From Micromonospora alfalfae (lineage in GTDB: Bacteria > Actinomycetota > Actinomycetes > Mycobacteriales > Micromonosporaceae), in assembly GCF_022230925.1 (NCBI RefSeq), contig NZ_JAKKFH010000008.1:496001-560000 (forward strand): DNA of 64,000 nt. The letters run 5' to 3'. Shown piece after piece: positions 9,301 to 20,000 of the stretch. The position numbers were made by a program, and so were the translations under genes. The stretch's first letter is position 1. Each line of letters opens with the position of its first letter. The notes beneath the pieces were generated by a model. The model was not told where the DNA came from, made no database searches, and saw only the letters and a list, made by a program, of their open reading frames with translations.

Positions 9301-12300
9301 GCGGACTCGCTGACGTACAGGCCGACGGGCCGGTGCAGGGCGTCGTACGTCGTGCGGAAGGTCCGGCCGTGTTCGTCCCAGATCCGGCACACCCCACCGA
9401 GAACGTCCTGGAACACCCACCGCTCGCCCTTCTCCGCGCTCCACGACCGCACTCCCGCGCCGTGCATGGCGGTGGCCGCGGTGGCGATGTGCCGGCCCAG
9501 CGCGTCGTACCCGTCGGAGGACCGGCCGGTGAGGTCTCCGGTGGTGCGTACGCCGAACCGCTGGTCGGCGCCCCGGTCGGCCACCGTGTAGACGGCCCGG
9601 CCGAGGCTGTCGAAGTGGATCACGGAGGGTGTGTCGGCGTGCGTGGCGGCGAGCCACGCGGCGCGGGTGGCCGGGTCGGCCGGTTCCGGGTCGGACACGG
9701 CGGGGCTGCCCCGCTCGGCGTACCACTGGCTGTCGAGCACCGTGTCGTTGGCGTCGAACAGCCGGTGCGACCAGGCATTGGACTCGACCCGGCTGAGGGT
9801 GCCGTCCGGATACCGGGTCAGCACGGCCCGGCCCAGCGGGTCGTAGTAGCGGATCGCCGTGGCGCCGATCTCGCGCAGCGCCGCGGCGTCCTCGTACTCG
9901 TGGGTGGTGCTGAAGTAGGGCTGGTACCGCTTCACCGGGTTGCCCTTGTTGTTGACAACCGTGCGGCCGGTGCCGACCCAGCGCGGGTCGGCGTCCACCT
10001 CGACGGCCACCCCGTCCTCCCCCACCTCCAGGGCCCTGCCGGGATGCACCCGCGACTTGGTGATCGCCACCCCACCGGTGCCGGTGCTGTACTCGTAACT
10101 CTCCAGCCAGCGCGTGTTGGTCGGGCCGTGGCGTTCCCGGTGCCGGCCCCGGCTGTACGCGGGCTGGCCGTTGACCACCCAGTTGAACGGGTCGTAGGTG
10201 AATGTCAACGTCGGATCGTCGAGGGTGTCGCCGTCCCCGGCGCCGGGCCGGCCGAGCAGCGCCGAGGCCACCACCCGGCCCAACTCGTCGTAGCGCACCG
10301 CGCGGCGCTGCCCGTTCGGGTCGGTGACGAGGCTCGGGCCGAGCACAAGGTAGTTGTTCACAGCGGTGGTGACCGACCAGGACGCCTGGTCGATGGTCAC
10401 CCGCTCGGTGAGCAGGTGGTAGTCGTCGAAGGTGACAGCCGTCGCCAGGCCCAGCGCGTCCAGGGCCCCGTTGGACAGGTAGAAGTGCGCGGCCGGATCG
10501 GCGGGATAGCGCAGCTCGCCGGAGGGGATCCACCAGTCCGGGCCGCCGTCGAGGTGCACGTAGCCGGCGGCGGTCAGGTCCGCGCCGGTCACCGCAGTGC
10601 CGTAACCCGCGGCCAGCGCGGCCGGGGTGAAGGCGAGTTGGTACGTCTGGTGCCCCAACCCCAGGCTGTCCCACTGACCGGCCGGCAGCGGCGTCAGCGC
10701 GTTGTCCCGGAAGCGCACCTGTGACCGGGACAGCAACCGCCGCTGCGCGCTGACCTCGTCCGCCACCACCTCGTACCCGATCGGGGTGGCCGCGGCGAAC
10801 CCGGCGAGCAGTTCGGCGCGGGTGAACAGCGGGCCGGCCGGGGCCAGCCCGGTCAGCTCGTGCCCGACCGCCTCGTACGCGGCGCGGATCCGGTACGCCG
10901 GCACCGGCAGTGTCTCGTCGATGTCCGGGGTGTACCGCTGCTCGCCGTACGTGACGTGACGGCGTCGCTGTTCGGCGGTCACCTCGGCGGGCAGCTCCGG
11001 GTCGGGCGTGGTGCGACCGTAGACCACGGCGGCGGCCTGGACGACGGTGCCGTAGGGGCCGAGGACCAGGTTGAGCCGGTGGCTGATCCGGGGCTCGTCC
11101 GGCTGCCGGTCGTAGGAGAGGCTGACCGCCTCCCGTTCGACGGCGACGAACACCCGCGCGTCCAGCCGCTGCACCTGGTACGTCTGCTCGACCACCCCGT
11201 ACGGGTGCTCCTGCGCGGAACTGCCGTCGTACGAGTACACCTCCTGCCGAAGCGGCAGGCCGCGCAACGCCCGCCGGCTCTCCCGCAGCTCCGCGGCGGA
11301 GACCCCGGCCGGCAGCTCCGCGGTGGGTAGGTGCCGGCCGGCGTACCACTCGGCGGACAGGTCGACCGGGGCGCCGGTGTGGTACCAGGTCTTCGTGGTG
11401 ACCGGTGGCTGGAACAGCTCGGGCGAGGTGTCCTGGTTGCCGTCGACCGCCTCGACGCCCAACACGTGGTCCACGAACGACTCGCCGTCGATCTGCTCGA
11501 CCATCCCGAAGCCGGCGAACTCCCGCTCGACGCCGTCGTAGTGCCCGTGGTGGTAGCGGTAGCCGGTGACCAGCCGGGTCCCGGTGATCCGGTCCACCTG
11601 CTCCACCCGCTCGACGACCTGCACCGGGAACGGCAGTCCGGTCACCCACGGCTGGCCGGCTCGCCGGTCGGCCAACTGGAAGGCGGTCGATGCGGCGTAC
11701 TGGATGGTGGTCTCGCCGCCCAGGTTGTTCACCACCCGGGTGAGCAGGTGTGGCTTGCCGTCGGCGGCCAGATTCAGGTAGCGCACCGGGCCGGCCGCGT
11801 CGCCGGGCAGCGGCGACGACCACACCAGGCAGCCGGTGCCGGTACCCAGCAGGTCGGTCACTGTCACAGTCGAATCGGGCGTGACGTGCGGCAGGTCGGG
11901 CAGGTCGGCGGGGGCCGACCAGCCGTTGCCGGACTGGTTGTACCAGAGCCGGATCTCGCGCCGGCCCAGGTAGCACAGGTCCATCACGCCGGTGCCGTCC
12001 ACGTCGGTGAGGAGCACCCGGGCTGGGTCGAACTCGTCCAGCCCGGTGAACCACGGCGCGTCGTCCATCTCGACCTTGGCGCCGAATCGTCCGTAACCGA
12101 CGTTGGGCCAGTAGCAGACGGACCCGTCGCGGACCCGGACCAGGTCGGTGAGCCCGTCGCCGGACATGTCGGCGAGGAAGATGCTCTGCCGGTCGTCGGA
12201 GCGCAGCAGCCGCGGCCCACGGTCCTCGTCGGCGGGCCAGAGCGCGGGTCGCGCCGGGCCGTACCCCACCTCGGCCAGCGACTCGTGCCAGGCCAGCACT

Positions 12301-13994
12301 GTGTCACCGGCGATCAGCAGGTCGGCCCGGCCGTCCCCGGTGAGGTCCAGCAGCAGCAGGTCGGGGCTGGCCCAGTCGACGGCGGGCAGCTCGCGGAACG
12401 GCTGGAAGCCGGACCAGCCGGCGTCGTCGGTGCGGCGGACGAAACCGGCCGGTACGGTGCCGAGCTGGACCAGCTCGATCCGCCCGTCACCGTTCACGTC
12501 GACCAGTTGCTGGCGTCCGCCGGCCAGGTCGGTCAGCGACGGCACTGTGGGCAGCGCGGTGACCGGGCCGATCCGGCCGGCGCCGAGGTTCGGCCGGTAG
12601 TAGAGGGCACCCTCGTGCCCGGTCAGCACCCCGGCGATTCCTTCCCCGTCCAGGTCCACCCACAGCTCGGTCCGCCCGTCCACGCCGGCCGGCAGGTTCT
12701 CCAGGCTGCCGCGCTCCAGTTCCCTGGTGGTCGCCGCGATGGTGGCCGGTGTGTATTCGAAGGTCACCGGGGGCAGTGCGGCGCTGGTGTGCCCGCCGCC
12801 TGCGGCCGGGGCGTAGCCGCGCTGGGTCACCTCGACCAGTGTGGACAGCACCGGCCCGCTGGCGTATTCCAGCTCCACCGCGCGGACCAGGCAGTCCGCG
12901 CCCACCTCGGGCTCGTCAGGGAAGTGGTGGAACATCAGGATCCTGCGGCACAGCCGGTAGGTGCGGACCTCGAAGCCAGCACGGTAGGTGGAGAACGGGT
13001 CCGGCCGGCAGGTCCAGTCCCCGGTGTCAGCGGGCAGCGGGGTGTCCGGGTGGTGCTCGCCGTAGTCGAGCACGACCTCGAACAGCCAGCCGGCGTCGGC
13101 GATCCGGGCCGGCGTCAGGTCCACCGGGCGCCGGCCGTCGGGGTCGAGCAGCGGCACGGTGTTGCCGTACCGCACCGACTTGAGGTAGCGGTTCGCGTTC
13201 CGGTCGGTGCGGTGCCGTTCGTGCGGCCGGTCCAGGTCCAGGCCGGCGGTGTCCTCGGGCTTGTAGGCGTAGACGACAGCGTTGCCCCGGTCGTCGCGGG
13301 TCTCGCAGAGCAGCCAGGTGTGCACCCGCCGGCCCAGGCCGATGCGGGAGCCGCCGTCGCGGCCGTACACCGCCAGCAGGTTCGACCCGGACAGGGTGCG
13401 CCAGTGCACGTCACCGTCGGAGTCCCGGGTCCACCGCTCGATGCGGGCGAACGCCCCCTCGGTCCGTGGCCGGAACCGCTGCACCGTGTGCCCGGCGACC
13501 GGAGTGCCGCCGGGCACCGGAATCAGGTCGTCCTCCCCGGACAGCAGGAAGGTGTCGGTGTCGTCGTAGCGGGGCAGGCCGCGGTCGGTGCGCCGGCTGA
13601 TGGCCGGCACGGGCAACTGCCAGCCGAGGCCGAACGGGCCGTTCCCGGCGCCCGAGTCGTAGCTGAGTGTCAGGTCGGGTTGGAACCCGGACCGGCCGCC
13701 GCTGACCGGGATGGGAACGGACATGCCGCCGGTCCCGGTGACGGGGTGGGCGGCGAACGTCTCGCCGATGGCCCGGATCGCGCCGCCGCCGGTGGGCAGG
13801 CTGATCGCCGGTCCACCGAGTCCCGGTCCGGTCGCGGCCCGACCGGCTGGCGGCCCGGTGCCGGTCGCGTCGGTCGGCGGCCCGCTCGGGCCGAATGCCC
13901 CGCCGGGAGCGCCGGCGCCGGTCGGGTCGGCGGAGCCGCGCCACCGGGAGCCAGGCCCCGGCGATCCGCCGCCGACCGGGTAGCTGGTCGTCAC
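6357..13994 (-). CDS. Tc toxin TcB-TcC fusion (SpvB, FG-GAP, RHS/YD shell, C-terminal effector)
   Basis: At 2545 residues this matches a TcB protein fused to a TcC protein. Order: a disordered Gly/Pro lead; an SpvB domain (about 70-350, with GTGGMSVPIPVSGGRSGF and LTLSYDSGAGNGPFGLGW); FG-GAP-like repeats (about 490-700, with DVNGDGR, DLTGDGRADLL, DMSGDGLTDLV); a TcB middle region; many YD/RHS repeats; and the RHS core end near 2093-2119 (DPGGFADGGNLFRYCRNNP, then DPAG). In known Tc toxins the RHS shell is a closed cocoon whose core self-cleaves and holds the toxic C-terminus. Here the payload is about 425 residues: an ordered segment, a Pro-rich linker (about 2200-2250), a nuclease-like segment with NILEWLYG and FDLETSTAVKQVRS (about 2280-2320), and a hydrophobic Gly/Ala tail (2402-2545). 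No signal peptide. GTG start; GGGGGAG lies between it and the TcA stop, nine bases away. Confidence 0.93.
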   Translation of the reverse strand: MTTSYPVGGGSPGPGSRWRGSADPTGAGAPGGAFGPSGPPTDATGTGPPAGRAATGPGLGGPAISLPTGGGAIRAIGETFAAHPVTGTGGMSVPIPVSGGRSGFQPDLTLSYDSGAGNGPFGLGWQLPVPAISRRTDRGLPRYDDTDTFLLSGEDDLIPVPGGTPVAGHTVQRFRPRTEGAFARIERWTRDSDGDVHWRTLSGSNLLAVYGRDGGSRIGLGRRVHTWLLCETRDDRGNAVVYAYKPEDTAGLDLDRPHERHRTDRNANRYLKSVRYGNTVPLLDPDGRRPVDLTPARIADAGWLFEVVLDYGEHHPDTPLPADTGDWTCRPDPFSTYRAGFEVRTYRLCRRILMFHHFPDEPEVGADCLVRAVELEYASGPVLSTLVEVTQRGYAPAAGGGHTSAALPPVTFEYTPATIAATTRELERGSLENLPAGVDGRTELWVDLDGEGIAGVLTGHEGALYYRPNLGAGRIGPVTALPTVPSLTDLAGGRQQLVDVNGDGRIELVQLGTVPAGFVRRTDDAGWSGFQPFRELPAVDWASPDLLLLDLTGDGRADLLIAGDTVLAWHESLAEVGYGPARPALWPADEDRGPRLLRSDDRQSIFLADMSGDGLTDLVRVRDGSVCYWPNVGYGRFGAKVEMDDAPWFTGLDEFDPARVLLTDVDGTGVMDLCYLGRREIRLWYNQSGNGWSAPADLPDLPHVTPDSTVTVTDLLGTGTGCLVWSSPLPGDAAGPVRYLNLAADGKPHLLTRVVNNLGGETTIQYAASTAFQLADRRAGQPWVTGLPFPVQVVERVEQVDRITGTRLVTGYRYHHGHYDGVEREFAGFGMVEQIDGESFVDHVLGVEAVDGNQDTSPELFQPPVTTKTWYHTGAPVDLSAEWYAGRHLPTAELPAGVSAAELRESRRALRGLPLRQEVYSYDGSSAQEHPYGVVEQTYQVQRLDARVFVAVEREAVSLSYDRQPDEPRISHRLNLVLGPYGTVVQAAAVVYGRTTPDPELPAEVTAEQRRRHVTYGEQRYTPDIDETLPVPAYRIRAAYEAVGHELTGLAPAGPLFTRAELLAGFAAATPIGYEVVADEVSAQRRLLSRSQVRFRDNALTPLPAGQWDSLGLGHQTYQLAFTPAALAAGYGTAVTGADLTAAGYVHLDGGPDWWIPSGELRYPADPAAHFYLSNGALDALGLATAVTFDDYHLLTERVTIDQASWSVTTAVNNYLVLGPSLVTDPNGQRRAVRYDELGRVVASALLGRPGAGDGDTLDDPTLTFTYDPFNWVVNGQPAYSRGRHRERHGPTNTRWLESYEYSTGTGGVAITKSRVHPGRALEVGEDGVAVEVDADPRWVGTGRTVVNNKGNPVKRYQPYFSTTHEYEDAAALREIGATAIRYYDPLGRAVLTRYPDGTLSRVESNAWSHRLFDANDTVLDSQWYAERGSPAVSDPEPADPATRAAWLAATHADTPSVIHFDSLGRAVYTVADRGADQRFGVRTTGDLTGRSSDGYDALGRHIATAATAMHGAGVRSWSAEKGERWVFQDVLGGVCRIWDEHGRTFRTTYDALHRPVGLYVSESAGAERCVQYVVFGDRHPDAATLGLHGVPYLVFDPAGQVRVPEVDFKGNPHRAERRLATDHVDGPDWSPVAAAPDHAALLAAAAPLLESEVFGTAAEYDAVNRPTLVTLPDATELRPTYLEGGMLGRLTARLRGQGAEVEFLSEQDYDALGRRRFARHGNGLVTEYFYDPMTFRLERLLTAGVRDLRYTYDPVGNLTRVAEPGAPTFFGNAAVPAASDYAYDPLYQLIRASGRELAGAPNDAIRDQTDVPPAGSLTDAGAVRAYTEEYEYDPLGNLTVLRHRFRTQAGVGAGWTRHYRYAYQDDPADATNRLAATSLPGDADGGPYSALYAHDAVGNLTVMPHLPALEWNVHDQLRRVDLGGGGEARFVYAASGQRLRKVVDRPGSVQLEWIFLGAVTVFRRRNRVTGTLQHERWTTTIADDTGPVAQVDVKTVDVGGFDPANPLGVPLIRYQLSNHLGSAVLETDAAGALISYEEYHPYGTTAYRYGRPGNDLSLKRYRFGGHEVDDETGFCYAGARYYVPWLGRWASSDPGGFADGGNLFRYCRNNPVGMADPAGFKPTTVKGPETHDISITESHFTGSENPTVEDFRRYLNSHGATLDPRINNKNSVIYYQANVTLNLEGGNWSEHPGGTWVLHAVLPPPAPPKPKPAPPPPPPEPPPAEPPPPTPAPPPEPPPAAPPADSAGKTPAAPGVTGGAAAHTAPAAEKFIWNFKFKGGRGTFRGNILEWLYGVPWRDNTADFDLETSTAVKQVRSTDRYGKAGDIAREATRDADAAIQANPSTMAGKRSQAVIITETDAPASAGNAIRTATNPGRGRDIPASATAPEHVRGLPGRTGMLGKGLSVVGFGLSAFALWGDYQHGDWEMGVGDALGAVGGGLELYAIAVPGATVATVSAMTAGLVIGGMGLAAVSYVSMNRAAEAGDTPGVVAGGVGIGAGLAIAAGAIGIAAGSVVIAPVVLVVGVVAAIGVGIFHAGRYFDWW

Positions 13995-14003
13995 CGCTCC
14001 CCC

Positions 14004-17000
14004 TCAGCCGTCGAGCCGGTAGTGCAGCAGGACTACCAGGTCGCTCAGGCCGTCCGGGTCGGCCGCCAGCGTGACCGGGGTGCCGAGAACCAGCGGATCG
14101 GACTGACCCACGCACTGCCGCAGGTCGGCGTCCCGGTTCAACGTCACCGGGTCACCGGCCACCGTGAGGTCGTACGTCCCGGGATCACCGTCCACCCGGG
14201 CGTACCAGGTCACCTGGTCCACCACCGGCTGGTGGTCGCGGGCGAGGTACGGCAGGTGCTCCGGCCCGATGGTCAACTCGGTGCTCTGCTGCTGGGTGAG
14301 CTGCCACCACTCGTCCGGGAAGTGGTGGCGCAGGCTGTATGCCTGGTACAGCCCCGTCCGTCCGGCGTCGACGAGCATCTCGTTGAGCACCTCCCGTAGG
14401 GAGTCCTCGACCAGGCCGCGCAGCGTCGAGCCGCCGTCGCGGGCCGTGTAGCGCAGGTGCAGGATGATGTCGCTGATGCTGTCGTAGTCGAACTGGCGGA
14501 CCGCCGTCGGCAGTTCCAGCCGCCAGGTGCCGATCGCGCCCTTGCCCTCGAACGGCAGGTAGCGGTCGTCGGCGAAGTTCAGCTCGAACATGCCGCTGTC
14601 GCTGAGGCCGCTGCTGGTCGCGATCGACTCGATCCCGCCCACGTTGTACGCGAAGCGCTCGTCACCGGGCACCTCTGTGTACTTGTCCTTGGCGCTGGTG
14701 CCGCCCTGCCGGGCCGCGGTGGAGCTCCGGTACCTGTTGCCGATCAGGGAGAGCTTCGCGGTCACCGGGGTGTACGGGCCGGCCACGCACGGGATGGACA
14801 GGCTGACAGTGCGGAGCCGGCGGAAGTAGTGCCCGGGGTGGTCCAGGTCGAACAGCGCCTCCGGCACGTTGACGACGCAACTGCCGGTGGCCCGCAGCTC
14901 GATCAAAGCCGCCGGGTCGAGCTGCGCCAGCGAGACGTGCCGGGTCAGCTCGCGTTCGCGGCTGTGCTGGTCGAGGTAGGCCACCTCCATCCGCTTCAGG
15001 TCGTGGCGCAGCGCGTCCGCCACTGTCAGCCCCTTGCGCAGGCTGTCCCAGTAGCCGGGTTGCAGGAACGTGGCCTCGCTGCCCAGCTCGTGGGCGAAGC
15101 ACCGCTCGGCCTTCTTCGCCACGTCGAAGGCGAGCTGGTAGGCCCCGAAGTAGACGGAGCTGGCCCGGCTCACCATCCACTGGTACAGCTCGGTGTTTGT
15201 GTACTTGCCGCGCAGGTACTCCTCGGTGGCCCGGGCGTTGTCGGCCTCCTGGTCGTGCGCCGCCAGCTCGTCGGTGAGCATGGCCACGTGCAGCCGCCCG
15301 GTGAGGAGCTGCTGGTCGAGCTGGGTCAGTTCGAGACCGGCCAGCGCCGCCTGGTGTTCCCAGTCGTCCATCCGGCGGCGGTAGCCGCCCTGGTTGGCGG
15401 CCATCCCGGCGGCCTTGTCCAGGGCCCGGGCGATCGCTTCCAGGGTCATCACCGCCGAGTCGGCGGCGGCACCGGCCTTGTCCCCGCCGAGGGTGAGGGT
15501 CACCGTGGGTGAGCCACCGAAGCCAGCGCCACCAGCAGTGAAGTTGGGTATCAGCTTCAGCCCGCCGGACAGGATGTAGCCCACGGCGATCGCGGTCTCG
15601 CCGAGCAGCGACACCCCTGACAACGCGGTGGCGGTGATCTCCCAGGCGTTCATGTACGGCCGGCCGGCGTAGTAGCGTTGCCGCTCCTCCACCACCTTGC
15701 GGCTCAGTTCCAGCGCCGCGACGTTGCCCTCGGCCTCCGCGATGGTGGCGAGCTTGACCGCCCGCACCGCGTCGAGCAGGGCGATCTCCTGGCCGGCGCG
15801 CAGCCGGGCGAGTTGCTCGGCGTCCCGCTTCTCCATTGCCGCGAGCAGCCCGCCGCCCAGCTCACCGACGTACCCGACGAGTTCGGTGGCCTTCTGGGCC
15901 AGCACCCGGAACCGGTAGTTCGGCAGCGGTGCGCCGAGCCCGGCCAGGAACGACGAGACGGACATGCCGGCGGCGGCGGCCCGGACGAGTGCCCCCGGGT
16001 CGATCGGCGGCGAGAACAGGGCGAGCATGCTCTCCACCCCGTCGATGTTCTGGCAGTTGCGGATCTTGAACAGCCGATCGCCGATCAGGTCCCACAGCCG
16101 GAGCATCTCCTCGTTGGGCGGGACGCAGAAGTACAACGCGGAGTAGCTCAGCGGGCTGGGCAGTTCCGCACCGCCGTGCGGCAGCAGGTCCAGGTCGGGG
16201 ATCAGGTTCTCCAGGTCCAGCAGCGCGTTGCCGAACAGGTCCACGGTGGCCTGGAGCTGGTTCACGGTGGCCGGAGCCGGGCTGACCAGCGGCGGCACCA
16301 CGCTCGGCTTCGGCCCGAGCAGTTTGTCGGCCAGAATGTAGAGCTGAGTGGCCTGGGTGACGGACTCCCTGGTGAACTGCCGGAACAACTGGTCACCCCA
16401 GTCGACAAGGTTCTTGATGTAGCTGACCACCACGGCGAGCTGATAGGCGACCGGCCGGCTGCGGGCCACCACGTGCGGGTTGAACGGCTTCGCCCGCCAC
16501 TGCTCCACAGCGAACTTCAGGTCGGTGATGCTGGCCCCCGACGGGTCGGCCGCGATCGCCGTGAGAATGTCGCCGATCCGCTGGTTGAGCAGCTCGGGCA
16601 CTCCGGTCTGGAAGAACGGCTTGGTGACCCAGTACTTCTGCGGGGCATCGGCGCCGTCGGCGGTGCCGACCGGGTTGAAGATGTGGTGGAACCAGTTCCG
16701 CGCCTCGGCGAACCGCTGGTCCCGGTTGAGCCGCAGCGCGATGTCGAACGGAAGGTGGTAGAACAGCTCCCAGTTGTAGCCCGCGTACGCGCCGTCCGCG
16801 GCGAAGTCCAGGTCCTCCACCGGGTACGGCGACACGACCACCGGCGCCGGCTGGTAGGTGTCAGCGAAGTCGAACCCCGTGTTGGTGAGCTGGGTGGTCC
16901 GGCTCAGCAACGCCGGCACGCCCGACCGGTGGACGGTGGCCCGCAGGAAACACAGCAGCGGGTGGTAGAAGTTCGCGAACCGCACCCCGTACGACAGGGT

Positions 17001-20000
17001 GCCGTAGACCTCGAACTCGGCCACCAGCCTGTGGTACTCCGCGTCCTCGGTCATCGCCTGCACGGCGGCCGCGAGGTCGTGCGCCGGGTCCTCGGCGTAT
17101 CGGCGCAGATACTCGGTGAGCAGAGCCAACACGTCACGGGCGAACTCGTCCACGTCGCTGTACGTCTTCTCGATCCGGTCCGCCGGGTCCTCGGCACGCC
17201 GGTCGTAGAAGCCCGGGATGATCACGTAACCACGGTCGTAGTCGCCGTAGAAGTACGGCATCAGGGTGCCCAGCGGCAGCACCGGCCGGCGGTCGTGGGT
17301 GCCTCGGACGCTCTGCACCAGCCCCAGCAGCATGACGATCCAGTCGAGCAACGACATCTGCATGGGGTACGTCACCCGGAACCGGCCGGGCGTCTGCGCC
17401 ACCAGCGTCTGGAACGCGCCCATCAGCGGAGTGCTGATCGCCAGGTCGTTCTGCGTCCGGAAGACCAGTTCGGTGAACCGCTCGGCCAACAGTTCGGTGT
17501 CCTTGAACACCGGCGACAGCTGCAGGTTGCCGGAACCGCCGCCCGGCATCGGCTCCGGATAGCCTCGGCAACCGGTCAATGCGAACGAGCCGACGAACTC
17601 GGAGCCGGTGAGCACGCTGATCGCCTGACCGGCCGCTCCGGCCGCGTACGCGAAGCAGGTGAACTCGTCCGCGGCGGGGAGGTCCTCCCGGTAGCCGCTC
17701 GCCGGGTAGTACAGCGCGTCCTTGGAGATCTTCTTCGGCTGCCAGCGGTCCTGCGTCCGCTCGCCGATGGCCAACTGGATCCGCCACCGCCGACGCGGCC
17801 GCTCCGTCTCGGTGCCGCCCGGCGGGATGCCGTCCGGGTCCGGAATCTGGGAGGTCTGCGCCGTGTCGGTCTCCTGCGTGAAGACCGGCCAGGCCACTGT
17901 GAGCCGGCTGTTGCGGTCGAAGGCGAGCAGGTGGTCGCCAGCGATGTCCAGCGGCACCCGCCGCCACGGCGTCCAGTACCGCTCCCGCTCGAACTGCCTG
18001 TGGTAGTACACAGTCGGGTCGCCGCCCCGGGTGCGGGCGAACACGTGCATGAGATGCCTGTCGTGCTGGTAGTAGCAGGCCATCACGTCCAGGTGCGCCA
18101 GGTCGTCCAGCTTCTCCAGGTACGCAATGGTGGCGTTCTCCACCGCCAGGTCGGTCAGCTCGTCCTGCTGCAACTGGTCGTCCAGCTCGGTGAACAGCTC
18201 CGACTTGTCGTCCCGCAACTCCGGCAGGATCCAGTTCTCCGGATACAGGAAGATCTTCCGGTTGGCCTCCCACACCCGGTAGTTGGCCATCCAGTTCCAC
18301 TGGTCCCAACCCGGATCCTCGGTGACCGCCGCGACGCTGTCCGGCTCCAGGCCCAGCAGGCAGCGCTGCACGAACAACTGAACTGTGGCGTGCGCCTGCA
18401 CGATGCGCGACGTCGCCATGCAGGCGCCCATCTCGACATCGATGAGGAAGTGGTCGTACAGGTCGTTGGTGTCGCGCAGCCCCGGGTTCTCGGCCAACAG
18501 GTACGCGACCAGCGCGTCCCGTTTGGCCACCCGCAGCCGGTCCTGCACCCCTTGGAGCACCCCGAACCACTCGGCCTCGGCGTAGCGCGCCTTCAGGGCC
18601 TGCCGCATGGTGGCCGCCCCCGCCGCCGTGGTGACCGGCTGGCCCAGCGGCACCGCCGCCGCCACCGGTAGGCCCAGCCGGCGCAGCACTGTGAGCGCCT
18701 GGGCCAGTCGCTGGATCGTCGCCGGTGACCGGTACGCGGTGAGGTCCACCGCCGACAGTTCGAGGTGGGTGTCGAGGTCGGTCAGCACTGTGGCGTCCCA
18801 GCCACCGAGCTGCGCCAGATGGGTGTGGACCTGCGTGGCGGTGGTCCCGGCCGCCAGGACCAGGTCGAACAGCCCGTACACCGTCCACGGCGCGGCTGCG
18901 TCCAGCGGGTTCGCCACCGGCGGGTAGGTGCGGGCCAGCTCGACCCCGGCGGCCAACCGGATCCAGTCGGTCAACGGGACCGGCGGCCGGCCGGTCTGGT
19001 ACGGCACCCGGTCCGGGGCCAGCCAGCCGAGCGACAGGGCGTTCGCCAGCAGCCAGCCGAGGTCCGCGTCGGGCACCCTCAGGTGGTCGACGAGCCGGCT
19101 CAGCACGTGCAGCAGGCGCAGTGCCCGGTACTGCTCGTCGAACCCGGCCGGGGTGACCGCCGGCGGCGTCGGCGGCTCGTTCACAAGATCCACCAGCGCG
19201 TCGTCGGTGAGCACCGCGAGCAGCGGCCGGGTCAGCTCCGCGCCGGCCAGCACTGTCGCGGCGGCGTCCGCCGAGAACCCGAAGGTGTCGGCCACCGCCG
19301 CCACCGCCAGCTCCTGCTTGGTACGGGTGTACGCGTAGCTGGACAGGGTCGTGGTGATGGCCAGCAGCAGCGTGGTCTGCTGGGCCTCGGTGGGGCTGGC
19401 CACGATCGCTGCCGTTATCGGTGTGGTGTCCACGAGGGCGGCGAGCTTCGCGTCGACGAACTGCGCCGGGGTGGTCACCGCATCGGTCCAGCCACCGTCC
19501 ACTATCGAGGTGAAGCCGGCCAGGTCCGCCTCGGTCATCCCGGGCACCACGGCCAGCAGGGCACGCAGGCCCGGCAGGTTCTCCTCGGGGGGCGCCGCCG
19601 GGTCGACAGCGGGTCGGGTCGCCGCGTAGCCACTCTGGTAACCGGCCTGCAAGCCGGTGAGCACCGCGGTCAGCGTCTCGTCCGGCAGGTCCCGCGCGGC
19701 CAGGTCGTCGGCTTCGTGTCGGAGCAGGTAGCGCAGGTCGGCCGGGCTGATGCCGGTGCCGGCCCGGGCGGCGTCGAGCAGCGCGACGAAGGCCAGCGCG
19801 GCGGCCGGTGTGGTGAGCGGATCCGGCCCGATCAGATCCTTCATGGTCAGGTACTCGCTGACGCTGAGCCCGAGCGCCCGGGCCAGCAGTGTTCCGGCGT
19901 ACACCGTGTGCAGGCCGACGTTGCTGACGATCGCCGGGGCCGGAAGGTCGGCCACCAGTAGAGCGGTGTCCGCCGTGGTGGCCCCCAGGCAGGTCGCCAG